The notes: generated by a model from the letters alone, not told the origin. DNA of 5,172 nucleotides from an uncultured Prevotella sp. (GCA_900557255.1 USSA01000191.1:1-5172); one strand, 5' to 3'. Positions 1-5,096 are shown, counted from the stretch's first letter. Numbers and translations are program-made.

Positions 1-132
1 GGAGGTTCTGCCGGTACATTTGTTTCAGGTCTATTCTGGCAACATTATGGATGGACGGGTGTGGTAGGGGTAGGAGTTGCCTTTACCGCAGCTTCCTTGC
101 TTGTTAATTGCTTCAACTCAAAAACGGTATAA
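1..132 (+). CDS. MFS transporter, C-terminal fragment (5' end outside window)
   Basis: Open from the first base in frame 1 to a TAA stop, giving 43 residues of a protein that starts upstream. It reads as the end of a major facilitator superfamily permease. A Gly-rich GGSAGTFVSGLFWQ segment followed by HYGWTG is typical of the turn between the last two membrane helices. A final hydrophobic helix (VVGVGVAFTAASLLVN) then leads into a very short polar tail (CFNSKTV). MFS proteins are inner-membrane secondary transporters of 12 or 14 helices. The substrate cannot be inferred from the tail; drug or sugar-type exporters related to AraJ/YnfM have similar ends, but that is only a resemblance. The gene converges on the ATPase gene that ends at 331. 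No hairpin terminator is visible after its stop. Confidence 0.75.
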   Translation, partial: GGSAGTFVSGLFWQHYGWTGVVGVGVAFTAASLLVNCFNSKTV

Positions 133-133
133 G

Positions 134-303
134 GGTGGATGTCAAATATTCTTTCAGCCTGAATATAGTAATGCAGACTATATGGTGCCAAAAGATGGTT
201 TTATCATCCGTCCAATCAAGAAGATGGATAATGCTTAAATGCAAATGCAGAAATCTCGAACTATGCTGCTACGCATAACATCACGGATTGGGTCGTGGAG
301 TGA
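134..303 (+). pseudogene. Possible degraded, frameshifted coding remnant
   Basis: No intact gene fits between the transporter stop and 331. Frame 2 is open across the transporter end and gives a protein-like stretch (QPEYSNADYMVPKDGFIIRP, then IKKMDNA) up to TAA at 236-238. Frame 1 immediately continues from 238 with NANAEISNYAATHNITDWVVE and a TGA at 301-303. The junction is a short repeat (AATGCT, AATGCA, AATGCA), the kind of place where slippage shifts a frame. Joining the two frames would give a plausible C-terminal protein end of about 55 residues. No start codon with a ribosome binding site and no family is recognised. It may be the scar of a gene deleted between the transporter and the ATPase locus, or chance open sequence. 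Confidence 0.3.
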
Positions 304-330
304 GAAATGCCTTTTTCTTGTTCTAAAGCT

Positions 331-1614
331 CTAGTTGTTGTCTTGCAGTAGCCATTTCCAGATAGGTACTACCTCTATCGTATAGCCATCTGCCATTATT
401 TGGGTTTGGTAATCACGGGTGATGATGTAGCCGTGATAGCCTGGAAAGGCTTTCAGAAATTTAATCAGTCCTCCTACTTCTCGCTCGTAGGTTGCCTCAT
501 CATTCAGATTGTAAGATACCTGTATGGCCAACTGGGCAGAAGGAACGCAGAAATCTATCTCTACGTTCTTGTTGAAATAATAGAGCAAGGTTTCTTCTGT
601 CGTGTTTCTGAATCTTCTGTTCAGTTCTATCGCCACCATATTCTCCAACAGCTTCGTTTCTCCCTGAAACAGAAAGAGATTGAGTATTCCATTATCGGCA
701 ACGTATCTTTTTTGAAGTGTTGCCTGTTCTGTCATAGGTGAAACCAGATTCGAAATCGGGAAGAAGAGATACGCATCTTGCATGTATTCCAGATAATCCT
801 TTAGGGCTGGCAAACTGATGGTGTCTCCGGTAGATTTCACCATGTGTTGCAATCTGGTCAGGGATGAAGGCTGCATCACGCTATCGGCAATTTTTTTAGC
901 CAGAAAGCGGAATATTCTTGAATTGCGAATGCTGTTTTTCTCCACGATGTCGCCAATCAGAATTTTCTGATACAGGGCATTGAGATATTCTCGCTTGTCG
1001 GGCTGCTCAAACGATTCTGCTATTCCCCCTTCGTAAAAGTAGGAATCAAAATAGTTGGATATTATTGATTTTATCTGCTGGTTGTATTCCCAGTTTTCAC
1101 CTGGTTCCACTTGATGATAGGTTAGGTATTCTGCAAAGGAAAAAGGAAAGATTTCCTTCGGAATGTATCTTCCTCCAAGTGTAGAATACATTTCCTTGCC
1201 CAGCATCTTGGCATTGCTGCCAGTAATCATCACGCGATATTGGGAGTCAGCCAGGCGGCGGGCAAATTTCTCCCAACCTTCTATATTCTGAATCTCATCA
1301 AGATAGACGAAGGGCTGTTTGCCTGGATATAGTTCCATGTAGGAATCCAGAATAATGCCCAGTTCTTCTGCCTTGAGGAATGACAAGCGCTCATCCTCAA
1401 AGTTGATGTAGAGAATATCTTGGGCCGACTGTTCTCCTTTGTTGAATCTGGTCTGAATATCCTGATACAGTAAGTAGGATTTTCCTGCTCGTCTGATACC
1501 TACGAGAATATAATTCGACTTGTCGCCGAAAAGGAAATCTCGGTGAACCAGTTTGTAGTTCGGGATGGCTATTTGCTTCTCGATGATGATATTTTTGATA
1601 ATTTGCTTGTCCAT
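331..1614 (-). CDS. AAA_14/DUF4143-type ATP-binding protein (ATPase 1)
   Basis: Predicted cytoplasmic P-loop ATPase of 427 residues, the usual length for the family. The Walker A motif is GIRRAGKS (residues 39-46), with the family's characteristic RR before GKS. Walker B is FVYLDEIQ (102-109), followed by the typical IEGWEKFARRL. A sensor-like strand MITGSNAKML (129-138) is followed by GGRY. Residues about 237-288 look like a winged-helix segment (SLTRLQHMVK, then SLPALKDYLEYMQDAYLF). The C-terminal DUF4143 part carries YVADNGI (304-310), ENMVAIELNRR, EIDF (352-355) and AIQVS (363-367), which resemble the strands of a PD-(D/E)XK nuclease fold with the catalytic lysine replaced. The biological role of the family is not established. 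The start ATG at 1612-1614 lies about 20 nt after the presumed transcription start. It is a paralogue of the gene ending at 1719 and lies 104 bp downstream of it, with its own promoter. No terminator is seen after its stop. Confidence 0.9.
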   Translation of the reverse strand: MDKQIIKNIIIEKQIAIPNYKLVHRDFLFGDKSNYILVGIRRAGKSYLLYQDIQTRFNKGEQSAQDILYINFEDERLSFLKAEELGIILDSYMELYPGKQPFVYLDEIQNIEGWEKFARRLADSQYRVMITGSNAKMLGKEMYSTLGGRYIPKEIFPFSFAEYLTYHQVEPGENWEYNQQIKSIISNYFDSYFYEGGIAESFEQPDKREYLNALYQKILIGDIVEKNSIRNSRIFRFLAKKIADSVMQPSSLTRLQHMVKSTGDTISLPALKDYLEYMQDAYLFFPISNLVSPMTEQATLQKRYVADNGILNLFLFQGETKLLENMVAIELNRRFRNTTEETLLYYFNKNVEIDFCVPSAQLAIQVSYNLNDEATYEREVGGLIKFLKAFPGYHGYIITRDYQTQIMADGYTIEVVPIWKWLLQDNN

Positions 1615-1621
1615 ACAGAAA

Positions 1622-1678
1622 TATTTTAAAGTATACTTTGCAAAAATACGAAAATATTTCTAACTATACTTCGAAATA
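1622..1678. promoter_or_regulatory. Pair of palindromic operator-like sites, 33 bp apart, over the ATPase 1 promoter
   Basis: Two 24-nt copies at 1622-1645 and 1655-1678 are identical at 18 of 24 positions, with exactly 33 bp between equivalent bases. Each is palindromic. The first is centred on the perfect 12-mer AAAGTATACTTT (1628-1639) and has 9 of 12 complementary pairs. The second has TATTTC and GAAATA as outer arms around AACTATACTT and has 10 of 12 pairs. The first site covers the -7 box and the presumed transcription start; the second covers the -33 region. That is the placement of a repressor-type operator bound by two dimers about three helical turns apart. The binding protein is unknown. 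The ATPase itself, through its winged-helix segment, is a candidate. Confidence 0.6.
1641..1648 (-). promoter_or_regulatory. Bacteroidetes -7 promoter box for ATPase 1
   Basis: Read on the minus strand this is TATTTTTG, a full match to the Bacteroidetes -7 consensus TAnnTTTG, about 27 bp upstream of the ATG. Transcription would start near 1635, leaving a leader of about 20 nt. No clear -33 TTTG is visible. The position where it would lie (about 1666-1671) is occupied by one of two palindromic sites. The box itself overlaps the other. Confidence 0.5.
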
Positions 1679-1718
1679 ATTCTAAAAGTTGCTTTATTTA
1701 AGGAATTTTTATGCTTTT

Positions 1719-3014
1719 CTATTCCATCTCCCATATCGGCATAACCTCAATCCTTATTCCGTCTCGTTCGAAGGTCTCCCGTTGGGAGAAAGTGATGATT
1801 TTACCCTGTTTGCAACCTGTAACGGAGGAGGCAGCTATCAAGCCTCCTATCTCTCGTTCTATGTTATCATCATTCAATGTCCAGCAGACTTGTATCAGCT
1901 CAGCTACACGCTCGCCCTTTTTCACAACGAAGTCGCATTCCTTCGATTCATAGAAGTAGAATATCCCGTCCTCTTCTCCAAGTGTTCTCTCTAAGTTGAG
2001 ATAAACAATATTCTCCAAAGCCTTGCCTGCATCTTCGCTCTCAGGCAATAATACGGCATTGCGCAGGGCAATGTCAGCCACATAATACTTGGCAGGAGCA
2101 GAACGCTGTTTTACCATCGACTTATCGTATTTTTCCACTTTGCGAAACATGAAAATATTGCAAGCATAGTCGAGCCACAGATAGAGGGAATCCTTGGAGA
2201 CCTTTAAACCTTGCGACTTCAAGTCGTTATAAATATTGTTCACGCTAGTCGGCTTCGTGAGATTGTTCATCACACGCTTTAAGAAATAACGCACCACCGA
2301 AGGAGAAGCTCCGATATGATAATGCTCAACCATATCCCTGAAGAGCATGGTGTTGAAGTAAGACTGCAGGATTTTGACTTTTTCCATCTTGCTTTTTTCG
2401 AGAACAACCTCTGGAAAACCGCCCTCCTCGCAATAACCGCGGAAGGAGACCGCCAACTTTGCCTTTCCAGTTTCGCTAAATGGATTTGCCTTGATGCCCT
2501 TGAACGCCAAATATTCCTTGAAACTCAAAGGATACTCGCGATATTCGTCAGGCCATCCTCGCAAAGCGGAAGCCATTTCTTCTGAAAGCATCTTGGCTGT
2601 GCTACCTGTTATATAGATATGCTTGCAATAATTCTTATACACCCGGAGAACAAAGAGCTCCCAGCCCTCTATGAGTTGTATCTCATCAAAAAACATATAA
2701 ACATCCTTAAGCGATGTATCAGAATACATTTCACGATAAGCTTGCAGCAATTCATCGAAGTCTTCGGGCGACATGGAAAGAAAACGTTCATCGTCGAAGC
2801 CAACATAGAGGATGCGCTCTTTTGGAGTTCCTTGTTGTAGCAGGCGATTAATCGTAAGTCCCAATAATGATGACTTTCCGCAACGGCGAATGCCTGTAAC
2901 TGTCACGATGCGGTTTCCATCCAACGGAAGTTGGGTGCTTCTCTCTTGCAAGGCAAAAGGTAATTCCTCTTGGTGCAAGGAAATGATTGACTGAAATGTG
3001 CTGCGTAGTTCCAT
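1719..3014 (-). CDS. AAA_14/DUF4143-type ATP-binding protein (ATPase 2)
   Basis: Paralogue of ATPase 1 with 431 residues when started at the ATG at 3012-3014 (MELRSTFQ). Walker A is GIRRCGKSSL (residues 41-50), Walker B MFFDEIQ (107-113) followed by LIEGWELF, and the sensor-like strand is ITGSTAKML (135-143). A winged-helix-like segment spans about 243-293. The C-terminal domain has YYVADIALRNA (310-320), ALENIVYLNLER (332-343), ECDFVV (359-364) and ELIQVCWTL (372-380). ATPase 1 has the equivalents EIDF and IQVS. Both end in a shared E-V-x-P-I-W motif. An in-frame ATG at 3117-3119 would add 35 residues, but the promoter box lies inside that extension and a Shine-Dalgarno-like AAGAAGG precedes the shorter start, so 3014 is preferred. 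The enzyme is predicted to be cytoplasmic and to bind ATP; its role is not known. There is no terminator between its stop and the next gene, so some readthrough into ATPase 1 is possible. Confidence 0.9.
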   Translation of the reverse strand: MELRSTFQSIISLHQEELPFALQERSTQLPLDGNRIVTVTGIRRCGKSSLLGLTINRLLQQGTPKERILYVGFDDERFLSMSPEDFDELLQAYREMYSDTSLKDVYMFFDEIQLIEGWELFVLRVYKNYCKHIYITGSTAKMLSEEMASALRGWPDEYREYPLSFKEYLAFKGIKANPFSETGKAKLAVSFRGYCEEGGFPEVVLEKSKMEKVKILQSYFNTMLFRDMVEHYHIGASPSVVRYFLKRVMNNLTKPTSVNNIYNDLKSQGLKVSKDSLYLWLDYACNIFMFRKVEKYDKSMVKQRSAPAKYYVADIALRNAVLLPESEDAGKALENIVYLNLERTLGEEDGIFYFYESKECDFVVKKGERVAELIQVCWTLNDDNIEREIGGLIAASSVTGCKQGKIITFSQRETFERDGIRIEVMPIWEME

Positions 3015-3021
3015 TTGTGTA

Positions 3022-3028
3022 CCTTCTT
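3022..3028 (-). promoter_or_regulatory. Ribosome binding site of ATPase 2
   Basis: AAGAAGG on the minus strand, separated by 7 nt from the ATG at 3014. It supports this start over the in-frame ATG at 3119. Confidence 0.6.
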
Positions 3029-3076
3029 TATTACTGATTATTTTATTGTTAATATGTAGATACCTACACTCGGTTG

Positions 3077-3084
3077 CAAAGATA
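3077..3084 (-). promoter_or_regulatory. Bacteroidetes -7 promoter box for ATPase 2
   Basis: TATCTTTG followed by CAAC on the minus strand is a textbook match to TAnnTTTG. Transcription would begin near 3071, giving a leader of about 55 nt. A -33 element would fall at about 3104-3108, inside a palindromic site. Confidence 0.75.
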
Positions 3085-3088
3085 CAAA

Positions 3089-3142
3089 CTTTCCTTCTAA
3101 AAAGGAAAGAAATTGGCAATTATTTCCTTTTAAAAAGGAAAT
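3089..3142. promoter_or_regulatory. Pair of 21-bp palindromic operator-like sites, 33 bp apart, upstream of ATPase 2
   Basis: Two 21-nt palindromes lie at 3089-3109 and 3122-3142. The outer arms are TTTCCTT and AAGGAAA. The first has one mismatched pair and the second is perfect around its central base. They are identical to each other at 18 of 21 positions, and their centres (3099 and 3132) are exactly 33 bp apart, the same spacing as the unrelated pair at the ATPase 1 promoter. The nearer site covers the presumed -33 region, so a bound protein would compete with RNA polymerase. The binding protein is unknown; ATPase 2 itself is a candidate. Confidence 0.65.
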
Positions 3143-3229
3143 TTATCTGTTTTTATCTAATCCTTGTGGTTTCAGTTACATGCATAATCGAAGAGAGTAT
3201 TTAAGTGGAAAAGCAAATGGATAGGTCTT

Positions 3230-3289
3230 GCCTTCTAGAGAAAAGGGGATTTTCCTGGAACTGGAACGCTTCCTCTTTTTCTAGAAGGC
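3230..3289 (+). repeat. Long hairpin, 15-bp stem with one bulged G
   Basis: GCCTTCTAGA plus AAAAG (3230-3245, with G3240 bulged) is complementary to CTTTTTCTAGAAGGC (3275-3289), enclosing a 29-nt loop. No T-run follows on either strand, so it is not a canonical terminator. It lies upstream of ATPase 2 in a gene-free region. The loop contains a sequence that is complementary to positions 3318-3328. Confidence 0.6.
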
Positions 3290-3328
3290 TTATTATCAGA
3301 TAGTTAATAAAATTCTAGCGTTCCAGTT
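3259..3328 (+). repeat. 11-bp inverted repeat interleaved with the preceding hairpin
   Basis: AACTGGAACGC (3259-3269) is perfectly complementary to GCGTTCCAGTT (3318-3328). The left arm lies in the loop of the 3230-3289 hairpin and the right arm lies outside it. If transcribed, the two stems would form an H-type pseudoknot or compete with each other. Confidence 0.55.
3280..3314 (+). repeat. Direct repeat, copy A (35 nt)
   Basis: Starts TCTAGAAGGCTTATT and matches the stretch at 3544-3578 at 26 of 35 positions in the same orientation. The two copies sit on either side of repeat element E1 (3338-3527). In copy A it lies between the arms of the 11-bp inverted repeat. Function unknown. Confidence 0.5.
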
Positions 3329-3337
3329 AACCTGCTG

Positions 3338-3527
3338 AATCTTCCAGATTCCAGTTCTTCCAATTAATTTTAAGAGGGTATGCATCTTTAGTTTGTCCTT
3401 CTTCTTTACTTCCTTGTGTTATATAACTTGTTGATTATTAATTAATTATATATATAAATATATATATAAATAGAGGTAGGAGGGATATGCAGAAAAAATA
3501 ATTGGAAGATTTGGAATCTGGAAGATT
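3338..3527 (+). repeat. Repeat element E1: 29-bp inverted arms around an AT-rich core
   Basis: The left arm 3338-3366 and right arm 3499-3527 are inverted copies matching at 27 of 29 positions (right arm reads TAATTGGAAGA, three bases, GGAATCTGGAAGATT). The spacer is 132 bp. It holds a GGGTA-containing left edge, a pyrimidine-rich stretch, the core TATAACTTGTTGATTATTAA continuing into (AT)-rich sequence (core 3422-3453), then a purine-rich stretch with GGAGGGATATGC and GAAAAA. The same order of parts occurs in E2 at 4462-4640 with unrelated arms. No ORF of note lies inside, so this is not a standard insertion sequence. It could be a nonautonomous repeat, a structured RNA or a protein-binding locus. 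Confidence 0.7.
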
Positions 3528-3543
3528 TTCTAATCTGCTTTCT

Positions 3544-3578
3544 TCTAAAAGGCTTATTGTCAAGTGGTTAACGCAATC
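3544..3578 (+). repeat. Direct repeat, copy B (35 nt)
   Basis: Starts TCTAAAAGGCTTATT and matches copy A at 3280-3314 at 26 of 35 positions. It too is enclosed by a short inverted repeat: GGAAGATT (3520-3527, the end of the E1 right arm) and AATCTTCC (3582-3589). Both copies therefore sit as the loop between complementary arms whose sequences differ between the copies. Confidence 0.5.
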
Positions 3579-3589
3579 ATCAATCTTCC

Positions 3590-4009
3590 GTATAACTTGA
3601 AAAAGGAATGTATCTTCCAAAAAGGAGCGATTTTGAGGGCTATATCTGTTTCATTTTTCTAGCTTTTGTGCTTTCTGTTGGGGTAACCATGCTCTCTTGT
3701 ATGGCTGGGAATGAATCTGAAGCAATAAAGAAATCCGGAATTCGGGGTGAAACAAAACTGTTTCTTGGGGAAAATGGAAGTTATCTGGAACGGAATCCCC
3801 ATTTTTTTGTGGATTTTTTCCCCATTCATTCCCCATTATCCCCACTCTCTGTTTTTGATACAGAAATGATAAGTGGCTGATAATCAGCGGAAATAGTCGA
3901 TTTTCTCATTTCTGGCACGCATCTTGTGATAATGAATAGCGGGTTCGATAATGAATCCACAACGAAAGTAAATAACAATATTAGTAATAACAGTTTAAAA
4001 GATAAGATT
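3590..4009. other. Gene-free region upstream of the small exported protein
   Basis: No ORF here has convincing start signals or protein-like composition. The stretch has a small hairpin GAAACA-AAAC-TGTTTC (3749-3764) and four CCCC runs (3797-3800, 3820-3823, 3831-3834, 3840-3843). On the minus strand the runs would be a possible four-run G-rich motif, with loops of 5, 7 and 19 nt. Transcription of the gene at 4010 should begin somewhere before 4010. No full TAnnTTTG box is visible; CATCTTGTG near 3920 is a poor partial match. Confidence 0.4.
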
Positions 4010-4255
4010 ATGAAGAAGTTCGTTTTTGCAGCTATCGCAGCTATGGTAATGGTTTCAGTAAGTAATGTTTTTGCTTCTAGCAAAATGATGGGTAATTCTG
4101 AAGTAGCTCCAGTTGATACAGTAGCTCCAGCCGATTCAACAGTAGAAGGCACAGCTATCAGTTCTCAGGCTAGCGTTGAGGATTCTGCCAAGCAGGAGTC
4201 TACAGAGCAGACTGTTGCGGACAAGGCTGTAGAGCAGCAGGCTGTTGCTGAATAG
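4010..4255 (+). CDS. Small Sec-exported acidic low-complexity protein
   Basis: Encodes 81 residues starting MKKFVFAAIAAMVMVSVSNV, a clear Sec signal peptide: two lysines, a hydrophobic core, then NVFA with probable cleavage after Ala24, before SSKMMG. The mature part of about 57 residues is polar, acidic and rich in Ala, Val, Ser, Thr, Glu and Gln. It has loose repeats (VAPVDTVAPADSTVEG) and no cysteine or aromatic residue, so it is probably disordered. No lipobox is present, so it should be soluble in the periplasm or secreted. The frame is open back to 3926, but the signal peptide fixes the start at 4010. The Shine-Dalgarno sequence is weak (AAAAGATAAG), which is normal for Bacteroidetes. 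No family is recognised and the function is unknown. It is a single-gene unit with a terminator about 150 nt downstream. Confidence 0.75.
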   Translation: MKKFVFAAIAAMVMVSVSNVFASSKMMGNSEVAPVDTVAPADSTVEGTAISSQASVEDSAKQESTEQTVADKAVEQQAVAE

Positions 4256-4403
4256 TCTTAAGAAGGTATTCATTTGCAAAGCGTTATAATAGAGAAAAGC
4301 GTATTAGAAGTTTCATCAAGGTAATAGGTTATATTTAGGTTTACATTGTAATTGCATTTCCTAGAAAAAGAAAGTGTAAAATTTAGGTTCGGTTTATGGA
4401 AAA

Positions 4404-4444
4404 GGAGTCTGCTGGCAGGGATGCTGGCAGACTTCTGCTTTTTT
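4404..4444 (+). terminator. Intrinsic terminator downstream of the small exported protein gene
   Basis: GGAGTCTGC (4404-4412) pairs with GCAGACTTC (4427-4435) with one G-T wobble, around a Gly-codon-like TGGCAGGG loop. It is followed by TGC and six T residues (4439-4444). It probably ends the transcript from 4010-4255. That transcript would carry a 3' untranslated region of about 150 nt (4256-4403), in which I see no further gene. Confidence 0.65.
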
Positions 4445-4461
4445 GTTCGGGATGTGCAGAG

Positions 4462-4640
4462 AGTCTCAGTCTCAGAGTCTCAGTTATAAATAAAGGGGGT
4501 ACCATTCTTCCGCTCTCCCTTTTTTTATCTTTATAACTTATTGATTATTAATTAATTATATATTAATATATATATAATATATAAGTATATAAGAAGAAGA
4601 GGGGTGCTTGAAAAACAACTGAGACTCTGAGACTGAGACT
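4462..4640 (+). repeat. Repeat element E2: perfect 24-bp inverted arms around an AT-rich core
   Basis: The left arm 4462-4485 and right arm 4617-4640 are perfect inverted copies. The right arm reads AACTGAGACTCTGAGACTGA and then GACT, built from repeated CTGAGA/GTCTCA words. The spacer is 131 bp. It carries an AAAGGGGGTA left edge, a pyrimidine-rich stretch, a core TATAACTTATTGATTATTAA running into (AT)-rich sequence (4532-4563, 31 of 32 identical to E1), and a purine-rich AAGAAGAAGAGGGGTGC followed by GAAAAA. Layout and spacer length match E1, but the arms are unrelated to those of E1. There is no coding content. The sharp perfect arms also resemble invertible segments known in Bacteroidales, but no promoter box is seen in the spacer. 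Confidence 0.75.
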
Positions 4641-4698
4641 ATGGAAGCAAGTAAAAGGAAAAGAGGCGATAATCTAATTCCCTAGAAAGCAACGACTT

Positions 4699-4929
4699 AT
4701 GAAGGTTTCGCGGTTTCCCATTTTCGGTCTCAGCCCTATAGATTATTCGAAAGATTTTACAAAAGCATTCTTTTTAGGTCTCCCAAACCCTCAAAATTGC
4801 TTTGTTTTTTGCTTTAAAGTAGATTTAGACCTTGCTGAAATACAAAATCATGTTCTCCTAAAAAATGCAAGTAAAAACGAGATAACTGAGACTATTGCCC
4901 GATTTAGAGCCGGAAAAACCGGAAAGTGA
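4699..4929 (+). CDS. Small hypothetical protein, 76 residues
   Basis: Starts MKVSRFPIFGLSPIDY and ends ITETIARFRAGKTGK before a TGA at 4927-4929. The composition is protein-like, with charged and hydrophobic residues in reasonable balance (DLDLAEIQNHVLLKNASKNE in the second half suggests an amphipathic helix). It has no signal peptide, no membrane helix and no recognised motif. There is no clear Shine-Dalgarno sequence or -7 box upstream, so its expression is uncertain. It lies 58 bp after E2. Its last codons and stop fall inside an inverted repeat that has the same sequence as part of the E2 arms. It could be a real short gene, the 3' end of a decayed longer one, or a part of the repeat unit that happens to be open. 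Confidence 0.4.
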   Translation: MKVSRFPIFGLSPIDYSKDFTKAFFLGLPNPQNCFVFCFKVDLDLAEIQNHVLLKNASKNEITETIARFRAGKTGK

Positions 4930-4936
4930 GTCTCAG
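4886..4936 (+). repeat. Inverted repeat over the end of the small ORF, using the E2 arm sequence
   Basis: CTGAGACT (4886-4893) and AGTCTCAG (4929-4936) form a perfect 8-bp inverted pair. Inside it is a second hairpin, CCGG-AAAAA-CCGG (4910-4922). ACTGAGACTAT at 4885-4895 is identical to 4632-4642 at the right end of E2, and GAGTCTCAG at 4928-4936 is identical to 4475-4483 in the left arm. No T-run follows, so it is not a standard terminator. Confidence 0.5.
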
Positions 4937-5096
4937 CTGTCTGTTTTGAGTCATTTTCATCCTAAATATTTTCCCAGTTAGAGATTTTTATTTTCCTAAC
5001 TAGAAATATTATTTTCTTCTCTTAGAAGGGTAATCGTCCCAGCGCAAAATTGCCCTAAAAATGATGCTTGTCATCTATAAACGATAGAATTGATGA

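Noticed and set aside
400..2994. Plus-strand ORFs inside the two ATPase genes
   Set aside because: They are antisense shadows of well-supported genes on the minus strand.
3015..3119. N-terminal extension of ATPase 2 starting at 3119 (MPISFLFRR...)
   Set aside because: The promoter box at 3077-3084 and part of a palindromic site lie inside it, so the transcript would start downstream of that ATG. A Shine-Dalgarno-like site precedes the start at 3014, which also gives the usual family length.
3230..3289. Intrinsic terminator at the long hairpin
   Set aside because: Neither strand has a T-run after the stem, and no gene ends nearby.
3438..3620. Minus-strand ORF across E1
   Set aside because: Its C-terminal part is the translated (AT)n core (IYIFIYIIN), which is an artefact of the repeat.
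3608..3880. Overlapping ORFs on both strands (3608-3880 plus, 3651-3845 minus)
   Set aside because: They overlap each other, run across C-rich and T-rich tracts, and have no promoter box, ribosome binding site or recognisable domain.
3926..4009. N-terminal extension of the small exported protein
   Set aside because: The frame is open but the added residues are polar and precede a complete signal peptide that begins at 4010.
4285..4290. TATAAT as a sigma-70 -10 box after the small gene
   Set aside because: Bacteroidetes use TAnnTTTG, no matching upstream element is present, and such a word is common in AT-rich sequence.
4462..4640. CRISPR array or insertion sequence
   Set aside because: There are no regularly spaced direct repeats with unique spacers, and no transposase ORF lies between the arms.
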